Below are positions 52,860 to 62,020 of a stretch of DNA of 64,000 bases, piece by piece. The DNA is taken from NCBI RefSeq assembly GCF_039548895.1, contig NZ_JBCLVG010000002.1; one strand, written 5' to 3'. The stretch's first letter is position 1. Each line of letters opens with the position of its first letter. Source of the DNA: Orlajensenia stereocauli. Its GTDB lineage: Bacteria; Actinomycetota; Actinomycetes; Actinomycetales; Microbacteriaceae. Both the position numbers and the translations under genes were made by a program. The notes under the pieces were generated by a model that was not told the DNA's origin, did no database searches, and was given only the letters and a program-made list of their open reading frames with translations.

Positions 52860-53783
52860 ATGTCCGACTACCGTGCCCGATTCAACGCCGAGGTCGCCTT
52901 CATCAACGGAGGCGACCTGCGCGTCAGCGACTTCAGGCTCGACCTGCCCTCGGCGACGGTGACCGAGGCCGAGCTCGCCGAGCTCTTCGTGCGCCACCTC
53001 GGGCTCGCCCTCGTCGAGAGCGTCGACATCACCGGGTTCAGCATCATCGAGGAACGGCACAAGGGATCACGGGGAACGGATGCCGTGGCCTCCACCACCG
53101 CTCACGTCGTCGATCTCAGCCACACCGTCTCCGCGGGCCTCGTGACCTACCCGGGCCTGCCGGCTCCGGTGATCACGCCGCACCTCACCCGCGAGGACTC
53201 GCGCGCCAAGTACGCCCCGGGCACCGAGTTCGCCCTGGACGTCATCACCATGATCGGCAACACGGGCACCTACATCGACAGCCCGTTCCACCGCTACGAG
53301 GGCGGGACAGACCTCTCCGGCCTCGAACTCGAGACGCTCGTGGGGCTCCGCGCCGAGGTGTTCCACCTCGACGACGTCGCCTGGGGTACGGATGCCGCCA
53401 CTCGAGGCATCCCGGCCTCAGTGTTCTTCGACCGCGACCTGGCCGACTCCGCTGTGCTCCTGCACACCGGATGGGACGTGCACTTCGGCCAGCCTGCGTA
53501 CGCGAAGGGCTCGCCCTTCCTGACGGAGTCCGGGGTGCGGCACCTCGTCGATGCCGGCGTCACGCTCGTCGGCATCGACTCGCTCAACATCGACGACACC
53601 GAGAGCGGGGGAACGCGCCCGGCGCACAGCCTGCTGCTCGACGCCGGTATCCACGTCGTCGAGCACCTCACCAACCTGGGTGCGGTTCCGGCCCGCGGCG
53701 CGCGCTTCACGGCTGTGCCGCCGAAGGTCGCCGACTTCGGCACCTTCCCGGTGCGGGCCTTCGCCGAGCTTCCCGGTCGCTGA
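52860..53783 (+). CDS. Cyclase-family hydrolase (kynurenine formamidase-like) with N-terminal extension
   Basis: A 307-residue protein. Residues 80-300 are a cyclase-family (PF04199-type) metal hydrolase with D-L-S-H-T, a variant metal motif I-G-N-T-G-T-Y-I-D-S-P-F-H (two His of the usual H-x-G-T-H replaced by Asn and Tyr, Asp and last His kept) and G-I-D-S-L-N-I-D. The first 75 residues form a separate alpha/beta domain not typical of the family. It may hydrolyse an amide or lactam imported by the upstream permease (shared direction, nine-base gap). Confidence 0.75.
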   Translation: MSDYRARFNAEVAFINGGDLRVSDFRLDLPSATVTEAELAELFVRHLGLALVESVDITGFSIIEERHKGSRGTDAVASTTAHVVDLSHTVSAGLVTYPGLPAPVITPHLTREDSRAKYAPGTEFALDVITMIGNTGTYIDSPFHRYEGGTDLSGLELETLVGLRAEVFHLDDVAWGTDAATRGIPASVFFDRDLADSAVLLHTGWDVHFGQPAYAKGSPFLTESGVRHLVDAGVTLVGIDSLNIDDTESGGTRPAHSLLLDAGIHVVEHLTNLGAVPARGARFTAVPPKVADFGTFPVRAFAELPGR

Positions 53784-53792
53784 GGGTTCCCT

Positions 53793-53882
53793 CGTTCGCT
53801 GAGGCCCGGGCTCAGCCCGCGGTCAAAGCGCATTCGGGGGAGCGCTTCGGCCGCGGACTTCGTCCGGGCCTCACCGACCGGG
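53793..53882. repeat. Dispersed palindromic repeat copy (diverged)
   Basis: Starts CGTTCGCTGAGGCCCGGGCT and ends CCGGGCCTCACCGACCGG. Both arms are more diverged than at 50927 but the inner GCGCTTCGGCCGCGG arm is intact. Lies between the hydrolase and aldo/keto reductase genes. Confidence 0.75.
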
Positions 53883-53932
53883 GATGTCGTCAACCCCTCG
53901 CCTCCGTCGGCCGGGCGGCGCAGGATGGACGT

Positions 53933-54766
53933 ATGGCTGAGATTCCGACGTACACCTTGAACGATTCGACCTCGATCCCCGCGATCGGGCTCGGCACCTA
54001 TGGACTCCGCGGTGCAGCGGGCACCGAGGCTGTCGCCTTGGCGATCGGCAGCGGCTACCGGCTGCTCGACACTGCGCTCAACTACGAGAACGAGCGCGAG
54101 GTCGGCGACGGCATCCGCACCTCGGGAATCGATCGCAGCGAGATCGTCGTGACCTCGAAGATCCCCGGGCGCCACCACGGCTACGACGAGACCCTCGGCA
54201 GTTTCGCCGAGTCCTCGACGAACCTCGGACTCGACGTCATCGACCTCTACCTCATTCACTGGCCGTTGCCCGGGGTGGACAAGTACGTCGACACCTGGAA
54301 GGCCATGATCGCGCTGCGCGACGAGGGCAAGGTGCGCTCCATCGGCGTCAGCAACTTCACCGAGGAGCACCTCGAGCGCATCATCGGCGAGACCGGCGTG
54401 GCCCCGGCCGTCAACCAGGTCGAGCTGCACCCCTACTTCCCGCAGGCAACGCTGCGTGCATTCCACGAGCGGCATGCGATTCGCACGGAGTCGTGGAGCC
54501 CCCTCGCGAAGCGCACCGAACTCACCCGTGAACCCCTGCTCGTCGCCATCGCCGACAGCCACAGCGTCACTCCGACGCAGGCGGTGCTGCGCTGGCATCT
54601 GCAGCTCGGGTCCATCCCCATCCCGAAGTCGGCGGATGCCGCCCGCCAGCGCGAGAACCTCGACGTGTTCGGCTTCGAACTCAGCGACGACGAGGTCGCC
54701 ACGATCTCCTCGCTCGAGCGCGGACGCCTCTGGGGCGGCGACCCGGTCACGCACGAGGAGTTCTAG
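53933..54766 (+). CDS. Aldo/keto reductase
   Basis: A 277-residue NADPH-dependent reductase of the AKR5-type. Catalytic tetrad: Asp and Tyr in L-L-D-T-A-L-N-Y-E-N-E, Lys in V-T-S-K-I-P-G and His in Y-L-I-H-W-P. I-G-V-S-N-F-T-E-E-H and the C-terminal S-I-P-I-P-K-S bind cofactor. Reduces aldehydes or keto-sugars. Start chosen at ATG 53933, with AGGA upstream. Confidence 0.92.
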   Translation: MAEIPTYTLNDSTSIPAIGLGTYGLRGAAGTEAVALAIGSGYRLLDTALNYENEREVGDGIRTSGIDRSEIVVTSKIPGRHHGYDETLGSFAESSTNLGLDVIDLYLIHWPLPGVDKYVDTWKAMIALRDEGKVRSIGVSNFTEEHLERIIGETGVAPAVNQVELHPYFPQATLRAFHERHAIRTESWSPLAKRTELTREPLLVAIADSHSVTPTQAVLRWHLQLGSIPIPKSADAARQRENLDVFGFELSDDEVATISSLERGRLWGGDPVTHEEF

Positions 54767-54816
54767 CCCGCGATCTCGTTGCCGGCGCCGCCGACGGTCG
54801 TCCTAGGATCGAACGA

Positions 54817-56271
54817 GTGAGCACCGAATCGAACGCCGACGTCGAGCCGCAGAAAGACGCGCTTCGGCCGGAGACTCCGTCCGGGCCTCAGCGAGCGGAT
54901 GCCGGGCGAGCGGACGTCGCTCCCACCCAGCCCTCCCCGTGGGTGCTCGTCGGCCTCATCTCCCTCATCGTGCTGAGCGCGTTCGAGTCGCTGGCGATCA
55001 TGACGGCCATGCCGCTGGTCACGGCCGACCTCGACGGCGCCAACGCCTACGCCCTCGCCTTCTCGGCACCCATCGCCGCCGGAGTGATCGGCATGATCCT
55101 CGCCGGCGACTGGGCCGACAGGCGAGGGCCGCGCGCTCCGCTCTACGCCGCCGTCATCGCCCTCACCGTCGGCCTGCTGATCGCCGGGCTCGCCCCGACG
55201 ATGCCCGTCTTCATCGGCGGGCGCATCATCCAGGGCATCGGCGGCGGTGCCATCACCGTTCCCATCTACGTGATCGTGGCGCGCGTCTACCCCGAGCTGC
55301 GGCATCCGCGCATCTTCGCGTCGTTCGCAGCGGCCTGGGTGCTGCCCTCCCTCATCGGTCCCGTGATTGCGGGCTCTGTGGCCGAATCGGTCGGCTGGCG
55401 CTGGGTCTTCCTCGGCGTCGTCGCCCTGGTCGTCGCCGCCCTCGCCATGGTCGGCATCGCCCTCCGCGGCAGGCTGACGGATGTCGCCGGCATGGCGCCC
55501 CGGTGGACACCCGTGCGTCTCGGCTGGTCTGTGCTCGCGGCGGCGGCGGTGCTCGCCCTCACCCTCACCGCCGAACTCGACGGAGCGCTGCGCTGGATCG
55601 TCGCCGTCATCGCCGTGGTCGTGGCAGCCGTCGCCCTGATCCCACTCGTGCCGCCGGGAACCCTGCGCTCGGCGTGGGGGCTGCCGTCGGTCGTGCTCGT
55701 GCGGCTGCTCATGGCGGCGGCATTCTTCGGCGCCGAGGCCTATGTGCCCTACCTGCTCGTGAAGCAGTACGACTACACCGCGGCGTTCGCCGGACTCGCC
55801 CTCACCGGCGCCGGCGTGGCGTGGGCGCTCGGCTCGCACCTGCAGGGACGAGCGGGGCACCGCATCCCCAGCGCCGACGTCGTGCGCTGGGGCGCGACCG
55901 GACTGTTCGCCGGCATCGTCATCGTCGGGCTGACAAGCGCACTGCACCTCTCGCCGTTCCTGGCGATCGGCGGCTGGGTCCTCGCCGGTGTCGGCATGGG
56001 GTTCGGTTACCCGCGGCTCTCCGTCCTGACCCTCGAATACTCCGACCTCGGAAACCAGGGCGCCAACAGCTCGTCCCTCGCCATCGCCGACGCCCTCGGG
56101 GCAGCTGCAGCGCTGGCGGCGACGGCACTCGCCGTCGTGACGGCCGCCGGAACGTCGGCAGAGGAGGCGTCGGCCGCTCAGTCCGGTGCCGGATTCACGG
56201 CGGCGTTCGCCGTCGCGGCCGCCTGCGGCTTCGCGGCGCTGGCACTGGGAGCTCGGGTTCGCCGTCGATAG
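54817..56271 (+). CDS. MFS transporter (DHA-type) whose N-terminus contains a repeat arm
   Basis: A 484-residue, about 14-helix transporter. Starts at a GTG seven to eight bases after TAGGAT (leaderless). Residues 1-40 are hydrophilic; residues 15-28 (A-L-R-P-E-T-P-S-G-P-Q-R-A-D) are translated from an arm of the dispersed repeat (54858-54898). Motif A-like G-D-W-A-D-R-R-G-P-R near residue 104 and G-G-G-A-I-T-V-P near 145. The C-terminal helices are followed by R-R-R. Substrate unknown. Confidence 0.9.
   Translation: MSTESNADVEPQKDALRPETPSGPQRADAGRADVAPTQPSPWVLVGLISLIVLSAFESLAIMTAMPLVTADLDGANAYALAFSAPIAAGVIGMILAGDWADRRGPRAPLYAAVIALTVGLLIAGLAPTMPVFIGGRIIQGIGGGAITVPIYVIVARVYPELRHPRIFASFAAAWVLPSLIGPVIAGSVAESVGWRWVFLGVVALVVAALAMVGIALRGRLTDVAGMAPRWTPVRLGWSVLAAAAVLALTLTAELDGALRWIVAVIAVVVAAVALIPLVPPGTLRSAWGLPSVVLVRLLMAAAFFGAEAYVPYLLVKQYDYTAAFAGLALTGAGVAWALGSHLQGRAGHRIPSADVVRWGATGLFAGIVIVGLTSALHLSPFLAIGGWVLAGVGMGFGYPRLSVLTLEYSDLGNQGANSSSLAIADALGAAAALAATALAVVTAAGTSAEEASAAQSGAGFTAAFAVAAACGFAALALGARVRRR
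54858..54898. repeat. Dispersed repeat arm inside a coding sequence
   Basis: GCGCTTCGGCCGGAGACTCC followed by GTCCGGGCCTCAGCGAGCGG is the right half of the dispersed palindromic repeat, in frame inside the MFS gene. It encodes a polar loop and keeps the frame open. The left arm is missing. Confidence 0.8.
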
Positions 56272-56340
56272 CCCGCGCGGCATATGTGCGTGGCGCGGCT
56301 GAAGTTCGGCGTCGATTGTCGTGCTGTCACACGATCCGCG

Positions 56341-56359
56341 CGATGTGACTGTCACATCG
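56341..56359. promoter_or_regulatory. Perfect 19-bp palindrome upstream of the LacI regulator
   Basis: CGATGTGAC-T-GTCACATCG is a perfect inverted repeat. A related half-site CCATGTGAACGTGAACATCC lies at 56409-56428, and a related TGTGAACGGTCACA lies upstream of gguA. Its position 80 bases before the LacI start fits autoregulation. Confidence 0.65.
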
Positions 56360-56439
56360 TGAACTTTCGCATCCGTCGCTCATGTGCATAATTGATCTGA
56401 GCTTTTCCATGTGAACGTGAACATCCGAACGGTCCGTCA

Positions 56440-57474
56440 ATGTCGCCAGAGCCGCAGAAGGGGCGAGCGCCCTCGATCCGCGATGTCGCGCGCCTCGCGG
56501 ACGTTTCGCACCAGACCGTCTCCAGGGTGCTGAACGGGCACCCGAGCATCCGTGACGAGACGCGTCAGCGGGTACTCGATGCCATGGAGGCCCTGAAGTA
56601 CCGACCCAACCGCGCTGCGCGGGCGCTCGTCACCAGCCGGTCGCGCACCATCGGCGTCCTGTCGGCGACGACGGGGGAGTACGGTCCGTCTTCGAGCATC
56701 GCCGCCATCGAGGATGCCGCCCGCGAGGCCGGGTACTTCGTGAACACCGCGAACCTGGCGGCGTCGACTCCGGCGGCCATCGTCGACGCCCTCAAGCACC
56801 TCGTGCTGCAGGACGTCGAGGGCCTGATCGTGATGGCGCCGCAGGTACGCGTCTTCGACGTGTTGGCCGGGATGGCCATCGACATCCCCTACGTGAGCCT
56901 GCAGTCCACAGGCCAGAGCGACCACCGCGCTCTCGCCGTCGACCAGATCGCCGGAGCGCGTGCAGCCACCCAGCACCTCATCGATCTGGGTCACCACGAG
57001 ATCGTGCACCTCGCCGGTCCGCAGGACTGGATCGAGGCCGAGGCGCGCATGCGCGGCTTCCTCGACGCCATCATCGAGGCCGATCTCCGCACGCATCCGC
57101 CGATCCTCGGCGACTGGACAGCGGACTTCGGCTACTACGCCGGGCGGGAGCTGAGCCGCTACAGGGACTTCAGCGCCGTATTCGCGGCCAACGACCTCAT
57201 GGCCATCGGACTCATGCATGCCTTCCGGGATGCTGGACTCGACGTTCCGCGCGATGTGAGCGTCGTCGGCTTCGACGACATCCCCGTGGCCCAGCACGTG
57301 TCACCGCCGCTCACCACGGTGCACCAGGAGTTCCGTGAGGTGGGGCGTCGCGCGGTGGCCCTGCTGCTCAGCGAACTGCGCGGCGAACCCGTCTCTCAGA
57401 GCGAGGAGATCGTGCCCGCTCTCGTCGTGCGAGGCTCCAGCGGCCCGGTGCACGCCGCCCTCGTTCATTACTGA
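56440..57474 (+). CDS. LacI family regulator of the multiple-sugar importer
   Basis: A 344-residue repressor: HTH I-R-D-V-A-R-L-A-D-V-S-H-Q-T-V-S-R-V-L, then the hinge and effector domain (I-G-V-L-S-A-T, V-V-G-F-D-D-I-P). Encoded 255 bases before the ChvE-Ggu operon, the promoter region of which carries a TGTGA-N4-TCACA site like the palindrome before this gene. It is therefore the probable repressor of the importer. The ATG at 56440 begins 11 codons ahead of the HTH. Confidence 0.92.
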   Translation: MSPEPQKGRAPSIRDVARLADVSHQTVSRVLNGHPSIRDETRQRVLDAMEALKYRPNRAARALVTSRSRTIGVLSATTGEYGPSSSIAAIEDAAREAGYFVNTANLAASTPAAIVDALKHLVLQDVEGLIVMAPQVRVFDVLAGMAIDIPYVSLQSTGQSDHRALAVDQIAGARAATQHLIDLGHHEIVHLAGPQDWIEAEARMRGFLDAIIEADLRTHPPILGDWTADFGYYAGRELSRYRDFSAVFAANDLMAIGLMHAFRDAGLDVPRDVSVVGFDDIPVAQHVSPPLTTVHQEFREVGRRAVALLLSELRGEPVSQSEEIVPALVVRGSSGPVHAALVHY

Positions 57475-57504
57475 GCCGTTACGAAAGTGTGACGCGAACT
57501 CAAC

Positions 57505-57556
57505 TTGACACCGGTTCGCGGTGGAGGCACTATGAGACGCGATGTGAACGGTCACA
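57505..57556 (+). promoter_or_regulatory. Promoter and operator of the ChvE-Ggu importer operon
   Basis: TTGACA (57505-57510) is a perfect -35, with a 17-bp spacer to CACTAT (57528-57533). The site TGTGA-ACGG-TCACA (57543-57556) lies just after the expected transcript start, as for a repressor. It resembles the palindrome at 56341. The rest of the 57475-57729 gap shows nothing further. Confidence 0.75.
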
Positions 57557-57729
57557 CGACCGCCGCATCCGAAATTCCGACCCATCCCTTTGACATCGGA
57601 GTCAGCCCGTGAGCTTCATGCCGCAGCCCAGCCGCCCAGCGGTTGTGCCGTCCATGACAGTGACGGACACTCGCGATGCGGGTGCGGCCGATTCCACGTT
57701 CAGCCACGGTTCGAAGGGACAGTCAAGCG

Positions 57730-59280
57730 ATGCCGTCTGAGCAGCACCCCATCCTCGAGATGCGATCGATCACCAAGGAGTTCCCCGGCGTCAAGGCGCT
57801 CTCGGAGGTCTCCCTCACGGTGAACGCCGCCGAGGTCCACGCCATCTGCGGTGAGAACGGCGCGGGCAAGTCCACGCTCATGAAGGTCCTCTCGGGCGTC
57901 TACCCCGCGGGTACCTACACCGGCGAGATCGTCTTCCGAGGCGAGAAGGTGGAGTTCAAGGACATCCGCTCGAGCGAGAACGCGGGCATCGTCATCATCC
58001 ACCAGGAGCTGGCGCTCATCCCCGAGCTCTCCATCACGGAGAACATCTTCCTCGGCAACGAGCTGGCCCACCGCGGCGTCATCGACTGGGTGGCGGCGAA
58101 GGCGAAGGCCACCGAGCTGCTCGCCCGCGTCGGCCTCGATGAAGACCCAGACCGCCAGATCAAGAACATCGGCGTCGGCAAGCAGCAGCTGGTCGAGATC
58201 GCCAAGGCGCTCAACAAGGACGTCAAGCTCCTCATCCTCGACGAGCCGACGGCCGCACTGAACGAGAACGACTCGCAGCACCTGCTCGACCTCATCCGGG
58301 GCCTCAAGGGCAAGGGCATCGCGTCGATCATGATCTCGCACAAGCTCAACGAGATCGAGCAGGTCGCCGACTCCATCACGATCATCCGCGACGGCAAGAC
58401 GATCGAGACCCTCGACATCGCCGCAGGCGAGATCAACGAGGACCGCATCATCCGCGGCATGGTCGGCCGCAGCCTCGAGAGCCGCTTCCCCGACCGCACG
58501 CCGAACATCGGCGAGGTGTTCTTCGAGGTCAAGGGCTGGACGATCCAGCACCCCCAGGTTCCCGAGCGTCTGGTCGTCAAGGGATCCGACCTCTACGTGC
58601 GCCGTGGCGAGATCGTCGGGCTCGCCGGCCTCATGGGCGCCGGCCGCACCGAGCTGGCCATGAGCCTCTTCGGGCGCTCCTACGGCAGCTTCGTCTCGGG
58701 CACGATCGTCAAGGACGGCGAGCAGATCGAGCTTCGCGACGTGTCGCAGGCCATCGACGCCGGCCTCGCCTACGTGAGCGAGGACCGCAAGGTGCTCGGC
58801 CTCAACCTGCTCGACGACATCAAGGCCTCGATCGTCTCGGCCAAGCTCAAGAAGATCTCACGCGGCCAGGTCGTCGACGACACCCGCGAATACCAGGTCG
58901 CCGAGGAGTACCGCAAGGCGCTGCGCATCAAGGCGCCGAGTGTCGACATGGGAGTGGGCAAGCTCTCCGGTGGAAACCAGCAGAAGGTCGTCCTCGCCAA
59001 GTGGATGTTCACCGACCCCGACCTGCTCATCCTCGACGAGCCCACCCGCGGCATCGACGTGGGTGCCAAGTACGAGATCTACACGATCATCCAGGCGCTG
59101 GCCGCGCAGGGGAAGGGCGTGATCCTCATCTCGAGTGAGCTCCCCGAACTCCTCGGCATCGCCGACCGCATCTACACCGTCTTCGAAGGCCAGATCACCG
59201 GTGACATCCCCGTGACGGATGCCAACCCCGAAACCCTGATGAAGAGCATGACCTCCGCACGGAAGAGAGTTCAGAACTGA
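57730..59280 (+). CDS. gguA: Multiple-sugar ABC importer ATPase
   Basis: A 516-residue double ATPase. G-E-N-G-A-G-K-S-T-L-M-K-V-L-S-G-V-Y is the first P-loop; D-E-P-T-A-A-L and S-H-K-L-N-E-I follow. The second half has G-L-M-G-A-G-R-T-E-L-A-M-S, L-S-G-G-N-Q-Q-K and D-E-P-T-R-G-I-D-V-G-A-K-Y-E-I-Y. The phrases I-V-I-I-H-Q-E-L-A-L and N-I-G-V-G-K-Q-Q match GguA/MmsA of the ChvE system rather than plain RbsA. GAAGGGA lies 12 bases before the ATG. The stop overlaps the permease start (TGATG). Confidence 0.92.
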   Translation: MPSEQHPILEMRSITKEFPGVKALSEVSLTVNAAEVHAICGENGAGKSTLMKVLSGVYPAGTYTGEIVFRGEKVEFKDIRSSENAGIVIIHQELALIPELSITENIFLGNELAHRGVIDWVAAKAKATELLARVGLDEDPDRQIKNIGVGKQQLVEIAKALNKDVKLLILDEPTAALNENDSQHLLDLIRGLKGKGIASIMISHKLNEIEQVADSITIIRDGKTIETLDIAAGEINEDRIIRGMVGRSLESRFPDRTPNIGEVFFEVKGWTIQHPQVPERLVVKGSDLYVRRGEIVGLAGLMGAGRTELAMSLFGRSYGSFVSGTIVKDGEQIELRDVSQAIDAGLAYVSEDRKVLGLNLLDDIKASIVSAKLKKISRGQVVDDTREYQVAEEYRKALRIKAPSVDMGVGKLSGGNQQKVVLAKWMFTDPDLLILDEPTRGIDVGAKYEIYTIIQALAAQGKGVILISSELPELLGIADRIYTVFEGQITGDIPVTDANPETLMKSMTSARKRVQN

Positions 59281-60629
59281 TGAGCACCGACACGAGTTCG
59301 ACCAGCTCGAACACCACCGCGACGCAGAAGCGCAAGATGTTCGGCGGGGCCAACCTCCGCCAGTTCGGCATCCTGGGCAGCCTGGTCATCATCATCCTGC
59401 TGTTCCAGCTGTTGACGTACCTGAAGAGCGGTCGCGGTCTCACTCTCGACCCCAACAACCTCATCAACGTCATCAACCAGTACTCCTACATCCTGATCCT
59501 CGCGATCGGAATGGTGATGGTGATCATCGCCGGCCACATCGACCTCTCGGTCGGTTCGGTCGCGGCGTTCACGGGCATCGTGGTGGCGAAGGCCATGGCC
59601 GACTGGAACCTCCCTTGGCCGCTCGCCATCGTCCTCGGCCTCGTCGTGGGAGCCGCGATCGGCGCCTGGCATGGCTTCTGGGTGGCCTATATCGGGGTGC
59701 CGGCCTTCATCGTGACATTGGCCGGCATGCTCATCTTCCGTGGTGGCAACCAGTTCATCGGGCAGTCGACTTCTGTCCCGGTTCCGAGCGAGTTCACCTA
59801 CATCGGCGCCGGCTACATCCCTGACTTCGGACCGTTCCCGTTCAGCACCGGAACGATGATCCTCGGCGTGCTCGGTGCCGCCTGGATCGTCTACCACGAG
59901 TGGAACGCGCGCCGCATCCAGAAGAAGATGGGCTCCGAGACCTCGCCGGTCTGGGCGGCAACCGTCAAGGTCGTGCTGCTCGCCGGCGTCATCCTCGTCG
60001 CAGCCTGGCTCTTCGCCACCGGCCGCGTGGGCACCAGCTTCCCGATCTCGGGCATCATCCTGGTCGCCCTCGTGATCCTCTACTCGTTCATCACCCGAAG
60101 CACCATCGGCGGCCGTCACATCTACGCCGTGGGTGGCAACCGTCTGGCCGCCACCCTCTCGGGTGTGAAGGACCGCCGGGTCGACTTCTTCGTCATGATG
60201 AACATGTCGGTGCTCGCCTCAGTCGCAGGCATGATCTACGTAGCACGCGCCACGGCCTCCGGCCCGCAGGACGGCAACGGCTGGGAGCTCGACGCCATCG
60301 CCGCCGTCTTCATCGGTGGAGCGGCCGTCTCGGGCGGTATCGGAACCGTCATCGGCTCCATCGTCGGTGGTCTGGTCATGGCCTTCCTCAACAACGGCCT
60401 GCAGCTGATGGGCGCCAGCGCCGACATCGTGCAGATCATCAAGGGCCTCGTGCTTCTGATCGCCGTGGGTGTCGACGTCTACAGCAAGAGCCAGGGTCGC
60501 CCGTCGATCCTCGGCATCTGGTCGCAGCGCCGCAAGGCCCGTGCCGCCGCCGACGAGCCCACGCTCGAGTCCGCAGGCACAGTGCTCCCGACGAACGACA
60601 ACGCCTCGGCCGAGTCGCTGCGCAGCTGA
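59280..60629 (+). CDS. gguB: Multiple-sugar ABC importer permease
   Basis: A 449-residue permease, longer than RbsC because of a large hydrophilic insertion near residues 215-240 (W-N-A-R-R-I-Q-K-K-M-G) typical of GguB/XylH. Family marks: M-V-M-V-I-I-A-G-H-I-D-L-S-V-G-S-V and A-A-V-F-I-G-G-A-A-V-S-G-G-I-G-T-V. About ten helices. Overlaps gguA by one base and precedes the binding protein. Confidence 0.93.
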   Translation: MSTDTSSTSSNTTATQKRKMFGGANLRQFGILGSLVIIILLFQLLTYLKSGRGLTLDPNNLINVINQYSYILILAIGMVMVIIAGHIDLSVGSVAAFTGIVVAKAMADWNLPWPLAIVLGLVVGAAIGAWHGFWVAYIGVPAFIVTLAGMLIFRGGNQFIGQSTSVPVPSEFTYIGAGYIPDFGPFPFSTGTMILGVLGAAWIVYHEWNARRIQKKMGSETSPVWAATVKVVLLAGVILVAAWLFATGRVGTSFPISGIILVALVILYSFITRSTIGGRHIYAVGGNRLAATLSGVKDRRVDFFVMMNMSVLASVAGMIYVARATASGPQDGNGWELDAIAAVFIGGAAVSGGIGTVIGSIVGGLVMAFLNNGLQLMGASADIVQIIKGLVLLIAVGVDVYSKSQGRPSILGIWSQRRKARAAADEPTLESAGTVLPTNDNASAESLRS

Positions 60630-60688
60630 CCCACCTCAAGAACCTGCACCATCCCCCTCACCACCACCACCAAGAGAAAGTGAAATCA

Positions 60689-61807
60689 ATGAAGAAGATC
60701 GCTTTGGCAACAGTCGCGGTTGCAGCCGCAGCTGCCCTCGCGCTGTCGGGCTGCTCGTCCGACCGCGGCAGCAGCACCGGCGGATCCACGGAGGCCGCTT
60801 CCGGCTTCGCTGCGGACTCCGCCATCGGCGTGGCCCTGCCCGACAAGACCTCGGAGAACTGGGTTCTCGCCGGCGGCCTGTTCGAGGACGGACTGAAGGA
60901 AGCCGGATTCAAGGCTGACGTGCAGTACGCCCCCGCCAGCAACACCGTCGCTGAGCAGCAGAACCAGATCTCATCGATGGTCACCAACGGCGCGAAGGTC
61001 ATCGTCATCGGCGCGAAGGACGGCAAGCAGCTCGGCACGCAGCTGCAGCAGGCTGCCGACGCCGGCGTCAAGATCATCGCCTACGACCGCCTCATCGAGA
61101 ACACGCCGAACGTCGACTACTACGTCGCGTTCGACAACTTCAAGGTCGGCCAGCTCCAGGGCCAGGCTCTCCTCGAGGGTCTCGAGAAGCGCTCGGGTCA
61201 CGCTGCACCGTGGAACATCGAGCTGTTCTCGGGCTCGCCCGACGACGCCAACGCCGCCGTGTTCTTCAACGGTGCGATGGACGTTCTTCAGCCGAAGATC
61301 GACGACGGCACCCTCAAGGTCGTCTCGGGTCAGACCGAGGTCGCCCAGACGGCCACCCAGGGCTGGGAAGCTGAGAACGCCCAGAGCCGCATGGACACGC
61401 TGCTCACGGGTAACTACACCAGCACCACGCTCGACGGTGTTCTCTCCCCGAACGACACCCTCGCTCGCGCCATCATCACCTCGGTGAAGCAGGCCGGCAA
61501 GGACATCTCGAAGATAACCGTCACCGGTCAGGACTCCGAGGTCGAGTCGGTCAAGTCGATCATGGCTGGAGAGCAGTACTCCACGATCAACAAGGACACC
61601 TCGCTGCTGGTCGAGCAGACCATCAAGATGATCGGCCAGCTCCAGAAGGGCGAAGAGGTCGAGGTCAACGACACCGAGCAGTACGACAACGGCGTGAAGG
61701 TCGTTCCGGCTTACCTGCTCGCTCCGGTCATCGTGACCAAGGACAACGCAGCTGAGGCGTACAAGAACAACCCGAACCTCCTCGACATCGTGAACGCCGC
61801 TTCCTAG
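60689..61807 (+). CDS. chvE: ChvE-like multiple-sugar-binding lipoprotein
   Basis: A 372-residue binding lipoprotein with lipobox L-S-G-C (residues about 19-22). The mature part resembles ChvE: I-G-V-A-L-P-D-K-T-S, Q-N-Q-I-S-S-M-V-T-N-G-A-K, A-Y-D-R-L-I, N-I-E-L-F-S-G-S-P-D-D-A-N, and G-E-Q-Y-S-T-I near residue 297. ChvE binds aldoses such as galactose, arabinose, xylose and glucose. Translation start supported by AGAGAAAG. Codon usage suggests high expression. Last gene of the importer operon. Confidence 0.93.
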   Translation: MKKIALATVAVAAAAALALSGCSSDRGSSTGGSTEAASGFAADSAIGVALPDKTSENWVLAGGLFEDGLKEAGFKADVQYAPASNTVAEQQNQISSMVTNGAKVIVIGAKDGKQLGTQLQQAADAGVKIIAYDRLIENTPNVDYYVAFDNFKVGQLQGQALLEGLEKRSGHAAPWNIELFSGSPDDANAAVFFNGAMDVLQPKIDDGTLKVVSGQTEVAQTATQGWEAENAQSRMDTLLTGNYTSTTLDGVLSPNDTLARAIITSVKQAGKDISKITVTGQDSEVESVKSIMAGEQYSTINKDTSLLVEQTIKMIGQLQKGEEVEVNDTEQYDNGVKVVPAYLLAPVIVTKDNAAEAYKNNPNLLDIVNAAS

Positions 61808-61830
61808 GCAGCATTCACTTCGTCACGGAT

Positions 61831-61858
61831 GGCCCTCGCTCCCTCGGGAGCGGGGGCC
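61831..61858 (+). terminator. Terminator of the ChvE-Ggu operon
   Basis: GGCCC-T-CGCTCC pairs with GGAGCG-G-GGGCC over a four-base loop (12 pairs, one G-T), about 23 bases after the chvE stop. Followed by GTCTGCCGTTCTCCC. The 61859-62020 stretch downstream shows nothing else recognisable. Confidence 0.7.
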
Positions 61859-62020
61859 GTCTGCCGTTCTCCCTGACGGATGCCGCGAGTTGCCCACTTC
61901 CGCCAGTGCGACCACCGCGACACCCGCGGAAGTGGGCGCCTCGGCGCATTCCGCGTACCCCTCTTAATGCGTGGGCAGGTCACAGCTTGGTCACGGCGCA
62001 TGAATCGATACCTGTACGGC

